From contig JAMPHB010000005.1 of assembly GCA_023663685.1 (NCBI GenBank), forward strand, positions 36,649-78,421: a stretch of 41,773 nucleotides of DNA. Reading direction: 5' to 3'. Under the pieces are notes generated by a model. The model had not been told where the DNA came from. It did no database searches and was given only the letters and a program-made list of their open reading frames with translations. This DNA is from Blautia sp. GTDB lineage: Bacteria; Bacillota; Clostridia; Lachnospirales; Lachnospiraceae. A program made the position numbers and the translations under genes. Positions within the stretch are counted from its first letter, which is position 1, and every line of letters begins with the position of its first letter. This document shows, one piece after another, positions 8,151 to 16,639 of this stretch.

Positions 8151-10043
8151 CTACGCCGTCTTTCCGGTGTAGAGTTGGTAATATTTTCCTCTCTTTTCAA
8201 TGAGCTCGTCATGGCTGCCGCGCTCGATCACGCGGCCCTGCTCAAGGACGATGATACAGTCGCTGTTTTTCACGGTGGAGAGGCGGTGTGCGATCACGAA
8301 TGTGGTGCGCCCCGCCATCAGCTTATCCATGCCGTTTTGCACGATGCGCTCGGTTCTCGTGTCGATGGAGCTGGTCGCCTCGTCGAGAATCAGAACCGGC
8401 GGGTCCGCGATGGCTGCCCGCGCGATGGCGAGAAGCTGCCGCTGTCCCTGGCTTAGATTCGCGCCGTCCCCGGTGAGCACCGTCTGATAGCCGTCCGGGA
8501 GCTGGCGGATAAAGGTGTCGGCGTTGGCGAGACGCGCCGCCGCGTAGACCTCCTCGTCGCTTGCGTCCAGCTTGCCGTAGCGGATATTCTCCATCACCGT
8601 GGCGGTGAACAGATGCGTGTCCTGCAGCACGATGCCCAGCGAGCGGCGCAGGTCTGCTTTCTTAATCTTGTTGATATTGATGCCGTCGTAGCGGATCTTG
8701 CCGTCCTGAATATCGTAAAAGCGGTTGATCAGGTTGGTGATGGTCGTCTTGCCCGCGCCGGTAGAGCCGACAAAGGCGATCTTCTGTCCCGGCGTCGCGT
8801 ACAGATCCACATTGTGGAGCACGATCTTCTCCGGCACATAGCCGAAATCCACATCGTCAAAGACCACATCCCCGGTGAGGCGCACATAATCCACCGAGCC
8901 GTCCGCCTGGTGGGTGTGCTTCCATGCCCACATGCCGGTGCGCCCGCTGCTCTCGGTGAGCACGCCGTTTTCCTCTTTTGCGTTCACCAGGTTCACATAG
9001 CCCTCGTCCGTCTCCACTGTCTCGTCCATCAGCTTAAAGATTCTCTCGCAGCCGGCAAGCGCCATCACGATGCTGTTGAACTGCTGGCTGACCTGGGAGA
9101 TCGGCATATTGAAACTCTTGTTGAAGGTCAGAAAGCTTGCCAGCTTGCCGAGTGTCAGTCCCGCAAAGCCGCCCAGCGCCATGATGCCTCCCACCATCGC
9201 GCATAACACATAGCTTAAGTTTCCAATCTGGGCGTTCACAGGACCCAGACAGCCGGAATAGAAGTTCGCATGGTAGGCACTGTCAAAAAGTTGGTCGTTG
9301 AGCTTCTCGAAGTCCTCGATATTCTTCGCCTCATGGGTGAATACCTTGACGACCTTCTGCCCGCCGAGCATCTCCTCGATAAAGCCGTTGACCTTTCCGA
9401 TATCCCTCTGCTGGGCGAGGAAATAGCGGCCGGAGGAGCCCGTAAAGCGCTTCGTCACCACGATGGTGATGCACACCATCACGAGGGTGAGGACGGTCAG
9501 CGGAATGTTCAGTACAATCATGCAGGCCAGTACGCTCACGACGGTGATAGCGCTCTGAATCAGCTGGGGAATGCTCTGGCTGATGAGCTGCCGCAGCGTG
9601 TCTATGTCGTTGGTGTACACCGACATGATATCCCCGTGGGAGTGGGTGTCAAAATAGCGGATCGGCAGATCCTGCATGTGTGAGAACAGCGCATCCCTGA
9701 GATTCTTGATCGTTCCCTGCGAAACATAGATCATAAGCTTCTGGTAGCCGAAGGCGCTTATGATACCCAGTCCGTAAAAGCATGCCACCCGCGAGATGGC
9801 GGATAACAGCGGCCCGTAATCGGCGGACTGCTGTTTCATCATCGGCAGAATATAGTCGTCGATCAGGGTCTGTGTAAACATCGTCCCCTGAATGTTTGCG
9901 AGCACGCTGACAACGATAAAGACAACGACCGCAATACAGTGGGGCAGATAGTGCTGCAAAATAAATTTCATCAGACGGGCAAAAAGTCTGCCCGGATTCT
10001 TGATCTTGGGTCTTGGCCCCTGGGGTCCTCTTGGTCCTGGCAT
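8151..10043 (-). CDS. ABC exporter half-transporter, canonical ATP-site subunit
   Basis: A 630-residue fused permease/ATPase: six membrane helices in the first ~330 residues, then a nucleotide-binding domain. It has Walker A VGSTGAGKTT, signature LSQGQRQLLAIARA, Walker B with catalytic glutamate LILDEATSSID, and the H-loop IAHRLSTV. All are canonical. The N-terminus is unusually Gly/Pro/Arg-rich (PGPRGPQGPRPK). An insert of about 40 residues lies between the membrane and ATP domains. The start overlaps the upstream subunit's stop by one base (TAATG), so the two are made together. Such heterodimers (the LmrCD, BmrCD, TM287/288 type) export drugs, peptides or lipids; the substrate is not evident. 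Confidence 0.92.
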   Translation of the reverse strand: MPGPRGPQGPRPKIKNPGRLFARLMKFILQHYLPHCIAVVVFIVVSVLANIQGTMFTQTLIDDYILPMMKQQSADYGPLLSAISRVACFYGLGIISAFGYQKLMIYVSQGTIKNLRDALFSHMQDLPIRYFDTHSHGDIMSVYTNDIDTLRQLISQSIPQLIQSAITVVSVLACMIVLNIPLTVLTLVMVCITIVVTKRFTGSSGRYFLAQQRDIGKVNGFIEEMLGGQKVVKVFTHEAKNIEDFEKLNDQLFDSAYHANFYSGCLGPVNAQIGNLSYVLCAMVGGIMALGGFAGLTLGKLASFLTFNKSFNMPISQVSQQFNSIVMALAGCERIFKLMDETVETDEGYVNLVNAKEENGVLTESSGRTGMWAWKHTHQADGSVDYVRLTGDVVFDDVDFGYVPEKIVLHNVDLYATPGQKIAFVGSTGAGKTTITNLINRFYDIQDGKIRYDGININKIKKADLRRSLGIVLQDTHLFTATVMENIRYGKLDASDEEVYAAARLANADTFIRQLPDGYQTVLTGDGANLSQGQRQLLAIARAAIADPPVLILDEATSSIDTRTERIVQNGMDKLMAGRTTFVIAHRLSTVKNSDCIIVLEQGRVIERGSHDELIEKRGKYYQLYTGKTA

Positions 10044-11791
10044 TAGGCTGCACCTCCTTCGTCAAAGTCTCCTCCGCCCTGCGTCTGGGATTCGTAGACG
10101 TCGCGGTAGATTTCATTGCCTGCAAGCAGCTTCTCGTGGGTGTCAAAGCCGCTCACCTTTCCGTCCTCAAGGACAAGAATGCGGTCGGCGTCCTGCACCG
10201 AGGAAATCCGCTGGGCGATGATCAGCTTCGTGGTTCCGGGAATGGATTCCCGGAAAGCTTTCCGGATCTTCGCATCCGTTGCCGTATCCACGGCGCTGGT
10301 GCTGTCGTCCAGGATCAGTACCAGAGGCTTTTTCAAAAGAGCTCTGGCGATACAGAGGCGCTGCTTCTGCCCGCCGGACACGTTCGTGCCTCCCTGCTCT
10401 ATGTAGGTGTTGTAGCCGTCGGGAAAGCCGGAGATAAATTCATCCGCGCAGGCCAGCTCACACGCCCTTTGGCACTCCTCGTCGGTGGCGTCGGGGTCGC
10501 CCCAGCGCAGGTTCTCGTAGATCGTTCCCGAAAAGAGGACATTCTGCTGCAGGACGACGGACACCTGGTTGCGCAGGCTGTCCATATCGTAGTCCCGCAC
10601 GTCGCGCCCGCCCACGGACACCGAGCCGCTGTCCACGTCGTAGAGCCGGCTGATGAGATTCACCAGCGAGGACTTGCTGCTGCCCGTTGCGCCGATGATG
10701 CCGATTGTCTCGCCGGAGGCGATGGAGAGGCTCACGTCGTCCAGCACCGGGGTCTCGGAGGTGCTGGAATAGCGGAAGGTCACATGGGAAAATTCGATGC
10801 TTCCGTCGGCTGCCTTATACACGGGATTCTCAGGGTTGTGCAGCTCGCTCTGCTCGTTTAATACCTCGCTGATACGCCTTGCGCTGGCGATACTCATGGA
10901 AATCATAACAAAGATCATGGAGAGCATCATCAGATTCATAAGGATGTTCATACAGTAGGTGAGTAATGCCATGAGGTCGCCCGTTTCGAGGCTGCCTCCC
11001 ACCACCATGTGGGCGCCGAGCCAGCTGATCAGCAGAATACAGGCATAGACAGTAAACATCATCAGCGGATTGTTTAAAACCACAAGGCTCTCCGCCCTCG
11101 TGAATACCCGGTAGATGTTGGCGCTGGCCGCCCGAAAGCGCTTTTTCTCATGCTCCTCGCGGACATAGGCTTTCACCACCCGGATCGCGGACACGTTTTC
11201 CTGCACGCTCTCGTTGAGTTCATCGTACTTCTCGAAAGCCGTGGAAAAATACTTCATGGCGCGGGTCGCAATAAAGATAAGCGCAGCTCCCAAAAGCAGT
11301 ACCGCCAGAAGATAGATGACCGCGAGCCTCGGGCTTATGAAAAAGGACATCGCCATGGCGCATATAATAGAAGCGGGAGCCCGCATCGCCATGCGCAGCA
11401 TCATCTGGTAGGCGTTCTGGATATTGGTCACGTCGGTGGTGAGCCGCGTCACGAGCCCTGCGGTAGAAAAATGGTCGATATTGGAAAAGGAGTAGGTCTG
11501 GATCTGTCTAAACATGGCGGCACGGAGGTTTTTCCCCAGCCCCATGGAAGCCTTAGCTCCAAATTTTGCCCCCATGCATCCGCAGAACAGCGAAAAGAGC
11601 GCGGCGACGACCATCCATGCGCCCATCACATAGATGTGCGCAGTGTCCCCCGTGTTCACGCCGTCGTCCACGATGGAGGCCATAAGGAGCGGAATGAGCG
11701 TCTCCATGGCCACTTCAAGCAGCATAAAAATCGGTGTGGCGATAGAGGCGCGGGTATATTCCTTTACCTGTGCGCCTAAGGTTTTCAGCAT
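10043..11791 (-). CDS. ABC exporter half-transporter, degenerate ATP-site subunit
   Basis: A 582-residue fused permease/ATPase and the first gene of the minus-strand exporter operon. The ATP domain shows the asymmetry expected of heterodimeric exporters. Walker A is GATGSSKSS, the Walker B catalytic position is Asp rather than Glu (LILDDSTSAVD), and the H-loop histidine is Gln (IAQRISSV). The signature VSGGQKQRLCIARA is intact and would complete the canonical site of the partner. The subunit therefore most likely carries the non-hydrolysing half-site. It starts at 11791 behind AAAGGGGAG. A 28-bp tandem repeat with palindromes lies directly upstream and may be its operator. No regulator gene is next to it. 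Confidence 0.92.
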   Translation of the reverse strand: MLKTLGAQVKEYTRASIATPIFMLLEVAMETLIPLLMASIVDDGVNTGDTAHIYVMGAWMVVAALFSLFCGCMGAKFGAKASMGLGKNLRAAMFRQIQTYSFSNIDHFSTAGLVTRLTTDVTNIQNAYQMMLRMAMRAPASIICAMAMSFFISPRLAVIYLLAVLLLGAALIFIATRAMKYFSTAFEKYDELNESVQENVSAIRVVKAYVREEHEKKRFRAASANIYRVFTRAESLVVLNNPLMMFTVYACILLISWLGAHMVVGGSLETGDLMALLTYCMNILMNLMMLSMIFVMISMSIASARRISEVLNEQSELHNPENPVYKAADGSIEFSHVTFRYSSTSETPVLDDVSLSIASGETIGIIGATGSSKSSLVNLISRLYDVDSGSVSVGGRDVRDYDMDSLRNQVSVVLQQNVLFSGTIYENLRWGDPDATDEECQRACELACADEFISGFPDGYNTYIEQGGTNVSGGQKQRLCIARALLKKPLVLILDDSTSAVDTATDAKIRKAFRESIPGTTKLIIAQRISSVQDADRILVLEDGKVSGFDTHEKLLAGNEIYRDVYESQTQGGGDFDEGGAA

Positions 11792-11812
11792 AATGTATCT
11801 CCCCTTTCTTAT

Positions 11813-11868
11813 TTTTATAATGTTAAAGAAGCATTCTTTTTTTTATAATGTTAAAGAAGCATTCTTTT
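11813..11868. repeat. 28-bp perfect tandem duplication with internal palindrome
   Basis: Two identical 28-bp units lie head to tail at 11813-11840 and 11841-11868, 22 bp upstream of the exporter start. Each unit contains the perfect inverted repeat AAAGAA-GCA-TTCTTT (11825-11839 and 11853-11867) and an AT-rich TATAAT-like part. The position between the exporter start and its likely promoter, plus the palindrome, fit a two-site operator for a MarR- or TetR-type repressor. A role as promoter duplication is also possible. Confidence 0.8.
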
Positions 11869-11942
11869 ATGGTAAAGCAGAAAAAAAATATTGTCAAGGA
11901 AGACACAATTTGTTCACATTTTCCGGTGTGTGAGAAAAACAA

Positions 11943-11995
11943 CCACATAATATGGAAAGTTGATATTGACAAGACCACAATATATAGTGTATGCT
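11943..11995 (+). promoter_or_regulatory. nrdD promoter with NrdR boxes
   Basis: TTGACA (11966-11971) and TATGCT (11990-11995) are 18 bp apart. Between them lies CCACAATATATAGTGT (11975-11990), which matches the published NrdR-box consensus (acaCwAtATaTwGtgt) at 15 of 16 positions. A weaker half-matching site, CCACATAATATGGAAA (11943-11958), lies 32 bp upstream, about three helical turns. This is the usual spacing of paired NrdR boxes. NrdR is the ATP/dATP-sensing repressor of ribonucleotide reductase genes, so the whole nrdD operon, including the sortase and its substrate, should be under dNTP control. Confidence 0.75.
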
Positions 11996-12052
11996 TGTAT
12001 CTAACAACAGATTCCGTCGTGGAGTCTGCAAGTAGGATGAAGGAGATGTGCT

Positions 12053-14239
12053 ATGAAAATCATCAAAAGAAGCGGAAGCGAGGATACGTTTGACGGGACG
12101 AAAATTATTGCGGCGGTAAAGGCCGCGAATGATTCTGTCATTGACTATGAGAAGCTGACGGAGGAGCAGATCCGGGAGATCGCGGACAATGTGGAGGTGG
12201 CGTGTGAGCATATGAAGCGCTCCGCCAGTGTGGAGGAGATACAGGATATGGTGGAGAACCAGCTGATGAACCACCGCGCCTTCACGGTGGCGAGAAATTA
12301 CATCACCTACCGCTACAAGCGCGCGCTGGTGCGCAAGTCCAATTCCACGGACGAGCAGATTCTAAGCCTTCTCGAGTGCAACAACGAGGAGGTCAAGCAG
12401 GAGAACTCCAACAAGAATCCTACGGTGAACAGCGTACAGCGGGATTACATGGCGGGAGAGGTCAGCAAGGATATCACGAAGCGTTTTCTGCTTCCCGAGG
12501 ATGTGGTTGAGGCGCACGAGAAGGGCATGATCCACTTCCACGACGCGGATTATTTCGCCCAGCACATGCACAACTGCTGTCTGGTGAATCTGGAGGACAT
12601 GCTGCAGAACGGGACGGTTATCAGCGAGACGATGATCGACACCCCCAAGAGCTTTTCCACCGCCTGCAATATCGCGACGCAGGCGATCGCCCAGATTGCC
12701 AGCTCCCAGTACGGCGGGCAGAGCATCTCGCTGGCGCACCTTGCCCCCTTTGTGCAGGTCAGCCGTGAGAAATACAGAGAGCAGGTAAAGCGGGAGCTGG
12801 AGCGGGCAGGCCTTCCGGTGGACGAAGAGAAGGTCAATGCGATTGCGGAGATGCGCGTGAAGGAAGAGATCAACAGCGGCGTGCAGACGATACAGTATCA
12901 GGTGATCACCCTGATGACGACCAACGGGCAGGCGCCCTTTGTCACTGTGTTCATGTATCTCGACGAGGTGCCGGAGGGACAGACGAGGGACGATCTTGCG
13001 GCCATTATTGAGGAGATGCTGCACCAGCGGATACAGGGTGTGAAAAATGAGCAGGGCGTCTACATCACCCCGGCCTTCCCGAAGCTCATCTATGTGCTGG
13101 AGGAGGACAATATCCACGAGGGCTCCAGATACTGGGAGCTGACAAAGCTTGCGGCAAGATGCTCCGCGAAGCGTCTCGTGCCGGACTATATTTCCGAGAA
13201 GAAGATGCTGGAGCTCAAGGTGGACAAGAACGGCGAGGGACACTGTTATACCTGCATGGGCTGCCGGAGCTTTCTGACACCCTATGTAGACCCGGAGACG
13301 GGAAAGCCGAAATATTACGGCCGCTTCAATCAGGGTGTGGTGACCATCAATCTGGTGGATGTGGCCTGCTCCTCCGAGAAGGATATGGACAGGTTCTGGA
13401 AGCTTTTGGACGAGCGGCTCTTACTGTGCTACCGTGCGCTGATGTGCCGGCACAAGCGCCTCCTTGGCACACCCTCCGACGTCGCTCCGATTCTGTGGCA
13501 GAATGGCGCGCTGGCGCGTCTGAAAAAGGGAGAGCCCATCGACAGGCTGCTGTTTAACGGCTATTCCACCATCTCCCTGGGCTATGCGGGGCTCTGTGAG
13601 TGCACCCGCTACATGACCGGCGTATCCCACACGGAGCCGGAGAAGGGCACGCCCTTTGCCCTTAAGGTTATGCAGCGTCTCAACGACGCCTGCGCGGAGT
13701 GGAAGGCGAAGGAGCACATTGATTTCAGCCTCTACGGCACGCCCTTAGAGTCCACCACCTACAAATTCGCCAAGTGTCTGCAGAAGCGCTTTGGCATCAT
13801 TGCGGGCGTGACGGACAAGAACTACATCACGAACAGCTACCATGTGCATGTGACAGAGGAGATCAACGCCTTTGACAAGTTAAAGTTCGAGGCACAGTTC
13901 CAGCGTCTGTCGCCGGGAGGCGCCATCAGCTATGTGGAGGTGCCGAACATGCAGGACAATATCGAGGCGGTGCTGTCGGTGATGAAATATATCTACGACA
14001 ATATCATGTACGCCGAGCTCAATACCAAGAGCGATTACTGTATGTCCTGCGGCTACGACGGCGAGATTAAGATCGCAGAGGAAAAGGGCAGCGGCAAGCT
14101 GATCTGGGAATGCCCCAACTGCGGCAATCAGGATCAGAATAAGATGAGCGTCGCCCGGCGCACCTGCGGCTATATCGGCACCCAGTTCTGGAATCAGGGG
14201 CGGACGCAGGAAATCAAGGAGCGCGTTCTGCATCTGTAA
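12053..14239 (+). CDS. nrdD: Anaerobic ribonucleoside-triphosphate reductase, class III
   Basis: A 728-residue class III ribonucleotide reductase that makes dNTPs from NTPs in the absence of oxygen. The N-terminal ~95 residues form an ATP-cone (KRSGSEDTFDGTKI...), the allosteric activity domain. The glycyl-radical loop is RRTCGYIG, with the radical glycine at about 706. Four zinc-binding cysteines are visible as C663-M-S-C666 and C687-P-N-C690. The start at 12053 has GAAGGAG 7 bases upstream. The activating enzyme nrdG is not next to it as usual but 1.86 kb downstream, behind a sortase and a cohesin-like gene. The promoter carries NrdR boxes. Confidence 0.96.
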   Translation: MKIIKRSGSEDTFDGTKIIAAVKAANDSVIDYEKLTEEQIREIADNVEVACEHMKRSASVEEIQDMVENQLMNHRAFTVARNYITYRYKRALVRKSNSTDEQILSLLECNNEEVKQENSNKNPTVNSVQRDYMAGEVSKDITKRFLLPEDVVEAHEKGMIHFHDADYFAQHMHNCCLVNLEDMLQNGTVISETMIDTPKSFSTACNIATQAIAQIASSQYGGQSISLAHLAPFVQVSREKYREQVKRELERAGLPVDEEKVNAIAEMRVKEEINSGVQTIQYQVITLMTTNGQAPFVTVFMYLDEVPEGQTRDDLAAIIEEMLHQRIQGVKNEQGVYITPAFPKLIYVLEEDNIHEGSRYWELTKLAARCSAKRLVPDYISEKKMLELKVDKNGEGHCYTCMGCRSFLTPYVDPETGKPKYYGRFNQGVVTINLVDVACSSEKDMDRFWKLLDERLLLCYRALMCRHKRLLGTPSDVAPILWQNGALARLKKGEPIDRLLFNGYSTISLGYAGLCECTRYMTGVSHTEPEKGTPFALKVMQRLNDACAEWKAKEHIDFSLYGTPLESTTYKFAKCLQKRFGIIAGVTDKNYITNSYHVHVTEEINAFDKLKFEAQFQRLSPGGAISYVEVPNMQDNIEAVLSVMKYIYDNIMYAELNTKSDYCMSCGYDGEIKIAEEKGSGKLIWECPNCGNQDQNKMSVARRTCGYIGTQFWNQGRTQEIKERVLHL

Positions 14240-14254
14240 GGCTGGTAACTGGAA

Positions 14255-15340
14255 ATGGAAAAAAGTAAGCGTAAGCATTATGCCCATTTATACGAGAATG
14301 CGAAAAACACGGGAAATCCTGCCGCTGCGGACGGACGGGAGCCCGGTGCGGGGGACGGACGGGAATATGGCGCAGGGGAGGAATACCTCGGGGATCTGCG
14401 CGTGATAGAGAACCTTTGCGCACACAATGACCTGGGGGATGCGGCGGCCAATAAGCGCCTCTACCGCAGGCTAAAGCAGGAGGGCGGTTTTTCCACATGG
14501 CTCGGGGAGGCATTTTTGTCGGGACTGTTTGTCCACTCGGGAGAAAAACGCCGCAGAAAGACGATTGAGAAGGTATGTAAGCGCATCGCCGTTTCCTTTC
14601 TGGCGATGGCGGTGGTGCTTCTGGCTGTGCTTTTACGCATTCAGATTATGGATGCGAAGGAGAGCGCGGTGCTGGAATATATCCGAAAGGAAAAAGAGCA
14701 GCTCGCGCAGGCGGCGGAGGACAAAAAAGATAATATTGCCATTTCAAAAGAGGTTGAAATTTTAGACCAATATGGTATTATCTATAGTATGTACCCCGAT
14801 GTTGTGGGCTGGCTTACGGTGGAAGGCACCGGCATCGATTATCCGGTGATGCAGGATATCTCAGGGCAGGAATACTATTTAAAGCACAGCTTTGAGGGCA
14901 AGGAGGATTCGAAGGGAAGCCTCTTTATCGACGCGGAGAGCGGGGTGAGCCCGCTGGACAGGAATCTTGTGATATACGGGCACAATGTCAGCGATGGCAG
15001 CCAGTTCGGCAATCTGGATTACTATCTGGATCCGGATTTTTACAAGGCGCATTCGACCTTTACCTTTGACACGATCTATGAGACGGGTGTTTACCAGATT
15101 GTGGCGGTGGTTAAGACCCGTGTGCGGCAGGGCGGTGAGTCGGGCTTCCGGTACTACTGGATGCGGGGCTACCAGAACCGGGGAGAGTTTCAGGAGCTTT
15201 TAGATTTTATCAGTGAGGAAAGTGTCTATGACACGGGAGAGCATCTGTCCTACGGGGACAGTACGGTGATGCTGTCCACCTGCGAGTACACGGTGGACAA
15301 CGGGAGACTTGTGATTATAGCGAAGAGGATGAGTGAGTGA
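14255..15340 (+). CDS. srtB: Class B sortase
   Basis: A 361-residue transpeptidase that would cleave a sorting signal and join the protein to peptidoglycan. An unusually long cytoplasmic N-terminus of about 105 charged residues is followed by one membrane helix (about 108-130). A linker and the extracellular sortase domain come next: PDVVGWLTVEGTGIDYPVMQ is a typical class B entry, with catalytic H243 in VIYGHN, C343 in LSTCEY and R351 in GRLVIIAKR. The gene starts 15 bp after nrdD and its TGA overlaps the ATG of the cohesin-like gene by one base, so that protein is its probable substrate. The long N-terminal extension with a G/D-rich segment is unusual. Confidence 0.92.
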   Translation: MEKSKRKHYAHLYENAKNTGNPAAADGREPGAGDGREYGAGEEYLGDLRVIENLCAHNDLGDAAANKRLYRRLKQEGGFSTWLGEAFLSGLFVHSGEKRRRKTIEKVCKRIAVSFLAMAVVLLAVLLRIQIMDAKESAVLEYIRKEKEQLAQAAEDKKDNIAISKEVEILDQYGIIYSMYPDVVGWLTVEGTGIDYPVMQDISGQEYYLKHSFEGKEDSKGSLFIDAESGVSPLDRNLVIYGHNVSDGSQFGNLDYYLDPDFYKAHSTFTFDTIYETGVYQIVAVVKTRVRQGGESGFRYYWMRGYQNRGEFQELLDFISEESVYDTGEHLSYGDSTVMLSTCEYTVDNGRLVIIAKRMSE

Positions 15341-16095
15341 TGAGGAGACTGAAGAGAAGTATCGTAGCAATCTGTATGGCGTTTGTGTTGTGTTTTGCGT
15401 TTTCGCCTCTTTTGGTGCAGGCGGCCGATATCAATGTGACCCTTGGCACTACGGACAACGGCGTGGAGGGGGATACGGTCACGGCGCGCATTGTGCTGGG
15501 AGAGAATCCGGGCATCTCCACCTTTGCGGTGAAGCTGGCATACGACAATGATTACCTGACCTATACCGGGGCGACATGGGCGAATTCGGTCACGGGAGAT
15601 GCGAACAATGTGCAGCTCATTTCCGAGGTGACAGAGGACGGGGGGCCGGTGCTCAATATCTCCTCGATCTTGAATTCTACCTACTCGAACAACGAGACGA
15701 TTGTGACGCTGAACTTTACGGCGAAGCAGAATTACACCACGATGCCGGTGACACTCACGAATAGGGAGATTACAGACAGCGCCTACAGCCCGGTGACGGT
15801 GAGCCTGCTGGTGGATGCCTCGGCAGGGCAGAGCACTTCGCCAAATACGGAGAATGACAGCAGCCAGGGCAATAACAGCAGTTCAAACAACAGTCAGAAT
15901 AATAATAACAGCAGCAATAATAACAGCAGCTCCAGTAGCAGCAATAACAACAAAAACACCACGGACAAGAAGAATCTGGATAAGACGCCCAAGACAGGAG
16001 TGCTCGATGTAAAGGTTCTGCTTACAGGGGCAATCGTTGTGTTTCTCCTTGCAGCTGCCGTGTGCATACGCCTGCTCGGAAAGAAGCGGAGCTGA
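15340..16095 (+). CDS. Cohesin-like cell-wall protein with TPKTG-type sorting tail
   Basis: A 251-residue exported protein. A signal peptide (basic start, hydrophobic core, cleavage near A28/A29) is followed by a domain of about 120 residues that reads as a cohesin fold (DINVTLGTTDNGVEGDTV, FAVKLAYDNDYLTYTGAT, IVTLNFTAK). Next comes a low-complexity Asn/Ser linker (about 165-205), then the sorting-like motif T216-P-K-T-G220, a hydrophobic segment (about 226-244) and the positively charged end KKRS. The tail has the exact layout of a sortase substrate, with PKTG as in many Clostridia. The gene starts within the stop of the class B sortase. The cohesin domain may bind a dockerin protein or sugar, but no dockerin is seen in the window. 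Confidence 0.85.
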   Translation: MRRLKRSIVAICMAFVLCFAFSPLLVQAADINVTLGTTDNGVEGDTVTARIVLGENPGISTFAVKLAYDNDYLTYTGATWANSVTGDANNVQLISEVTEDGGPVLNISSILNSTYSNNETIVTLNFTAKQNYTTMPVTLTNREITDSAYSPVTVSLLVDASAGQSTSPNTENDSSQGNNSSSNNSQNNNNSSNNNSSSSSSNNNKNTTDKKNLDKTPKTGVLDVKVLLTGAIVVFLLAAAVCIRLLGKKRS

Positions 16096-16616
16096 TGAAT
16101 TACGCGGGAATCAAGTATTGCGATATCGCCAATGGCACGGGCTGCCGCACAGTGCTTTTCGTGTCCGGCTGCCGCAATGCCTGCAGGGGCTGTTTTCAAC
16201 CGCACACATGGGATTTTGGCTATGGAGAGCCCTTTGACGATAAGGTGCAGGAGGAGGTGATCGCCTCCCTGCAGCCGGAGTATGTGCAGGGGTTTACCCT
16301 GCTGGGAGGAGAGCCCTTTGAGGAGGAGAACCAGAGAGCGCTGCTTCCCTTTATGCGTCTTGTGAAGGCGCGCTGTCCCCACAAGGACGTATGGGCGTTC
16401 ACGGGCTATATCTACGACAGAGATCTCGTGGCGGGGGGCAGAAAGCACACGGAGGATACCGACGCACTTTTATCAATGATTGATATTTTGGTGGACGGCC
16501 CTTTTGTGGAGGAGGAGAAGGATATCACGCTGAAATTCCGTGGTTCGAAAAATCAGCGGATTATAGACTTGCAAAAAACGATAGAATGTGGCAAAATATG
16601 CCTTGCAATGAACTGA
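16095..16616 (+). CDS. nrdG: Anaerobic ribonucleotide reductase activating protein
   Basis: A 173-residue radical-SAM activase that installs the glycyl radical on NrdD using a [4Fe-4S] cluster and S-adenosylmethionine. The cluster motif C26-x3-C30-x2-C33 (SGCRNACRGCFQPHTWDF) and the LLGGEPF segment are clear, and the length is normal for NrdG. The ATG lies inside the TGA of the cohesin-like gene (TGATG), with GCGGAG just upstream. It therefore depends on translation of the surface-protein gene. This is an unusual arrangement, because nrdG normally follows nrdD directly. Confidence 0.95.
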   Translation: MNYAGIKYCDIANGTGCRTVLFVSGCRNACRGCFQPHTWDFGYGEPFDDKVQEEVIASLQPEYVQGFTLLGGEPFEEENQRALLPFMRLVKARCPHKDVWAFTGYIYDRDLVAGGRKHTEDTDALLSMIDILVDGPFVEEEKDITLKFRGSKNQRIIDLQKTIECGKICLAMN

Positions 16617-16639
16617 CTGGTCACAAAGGAGTGTGCTAT

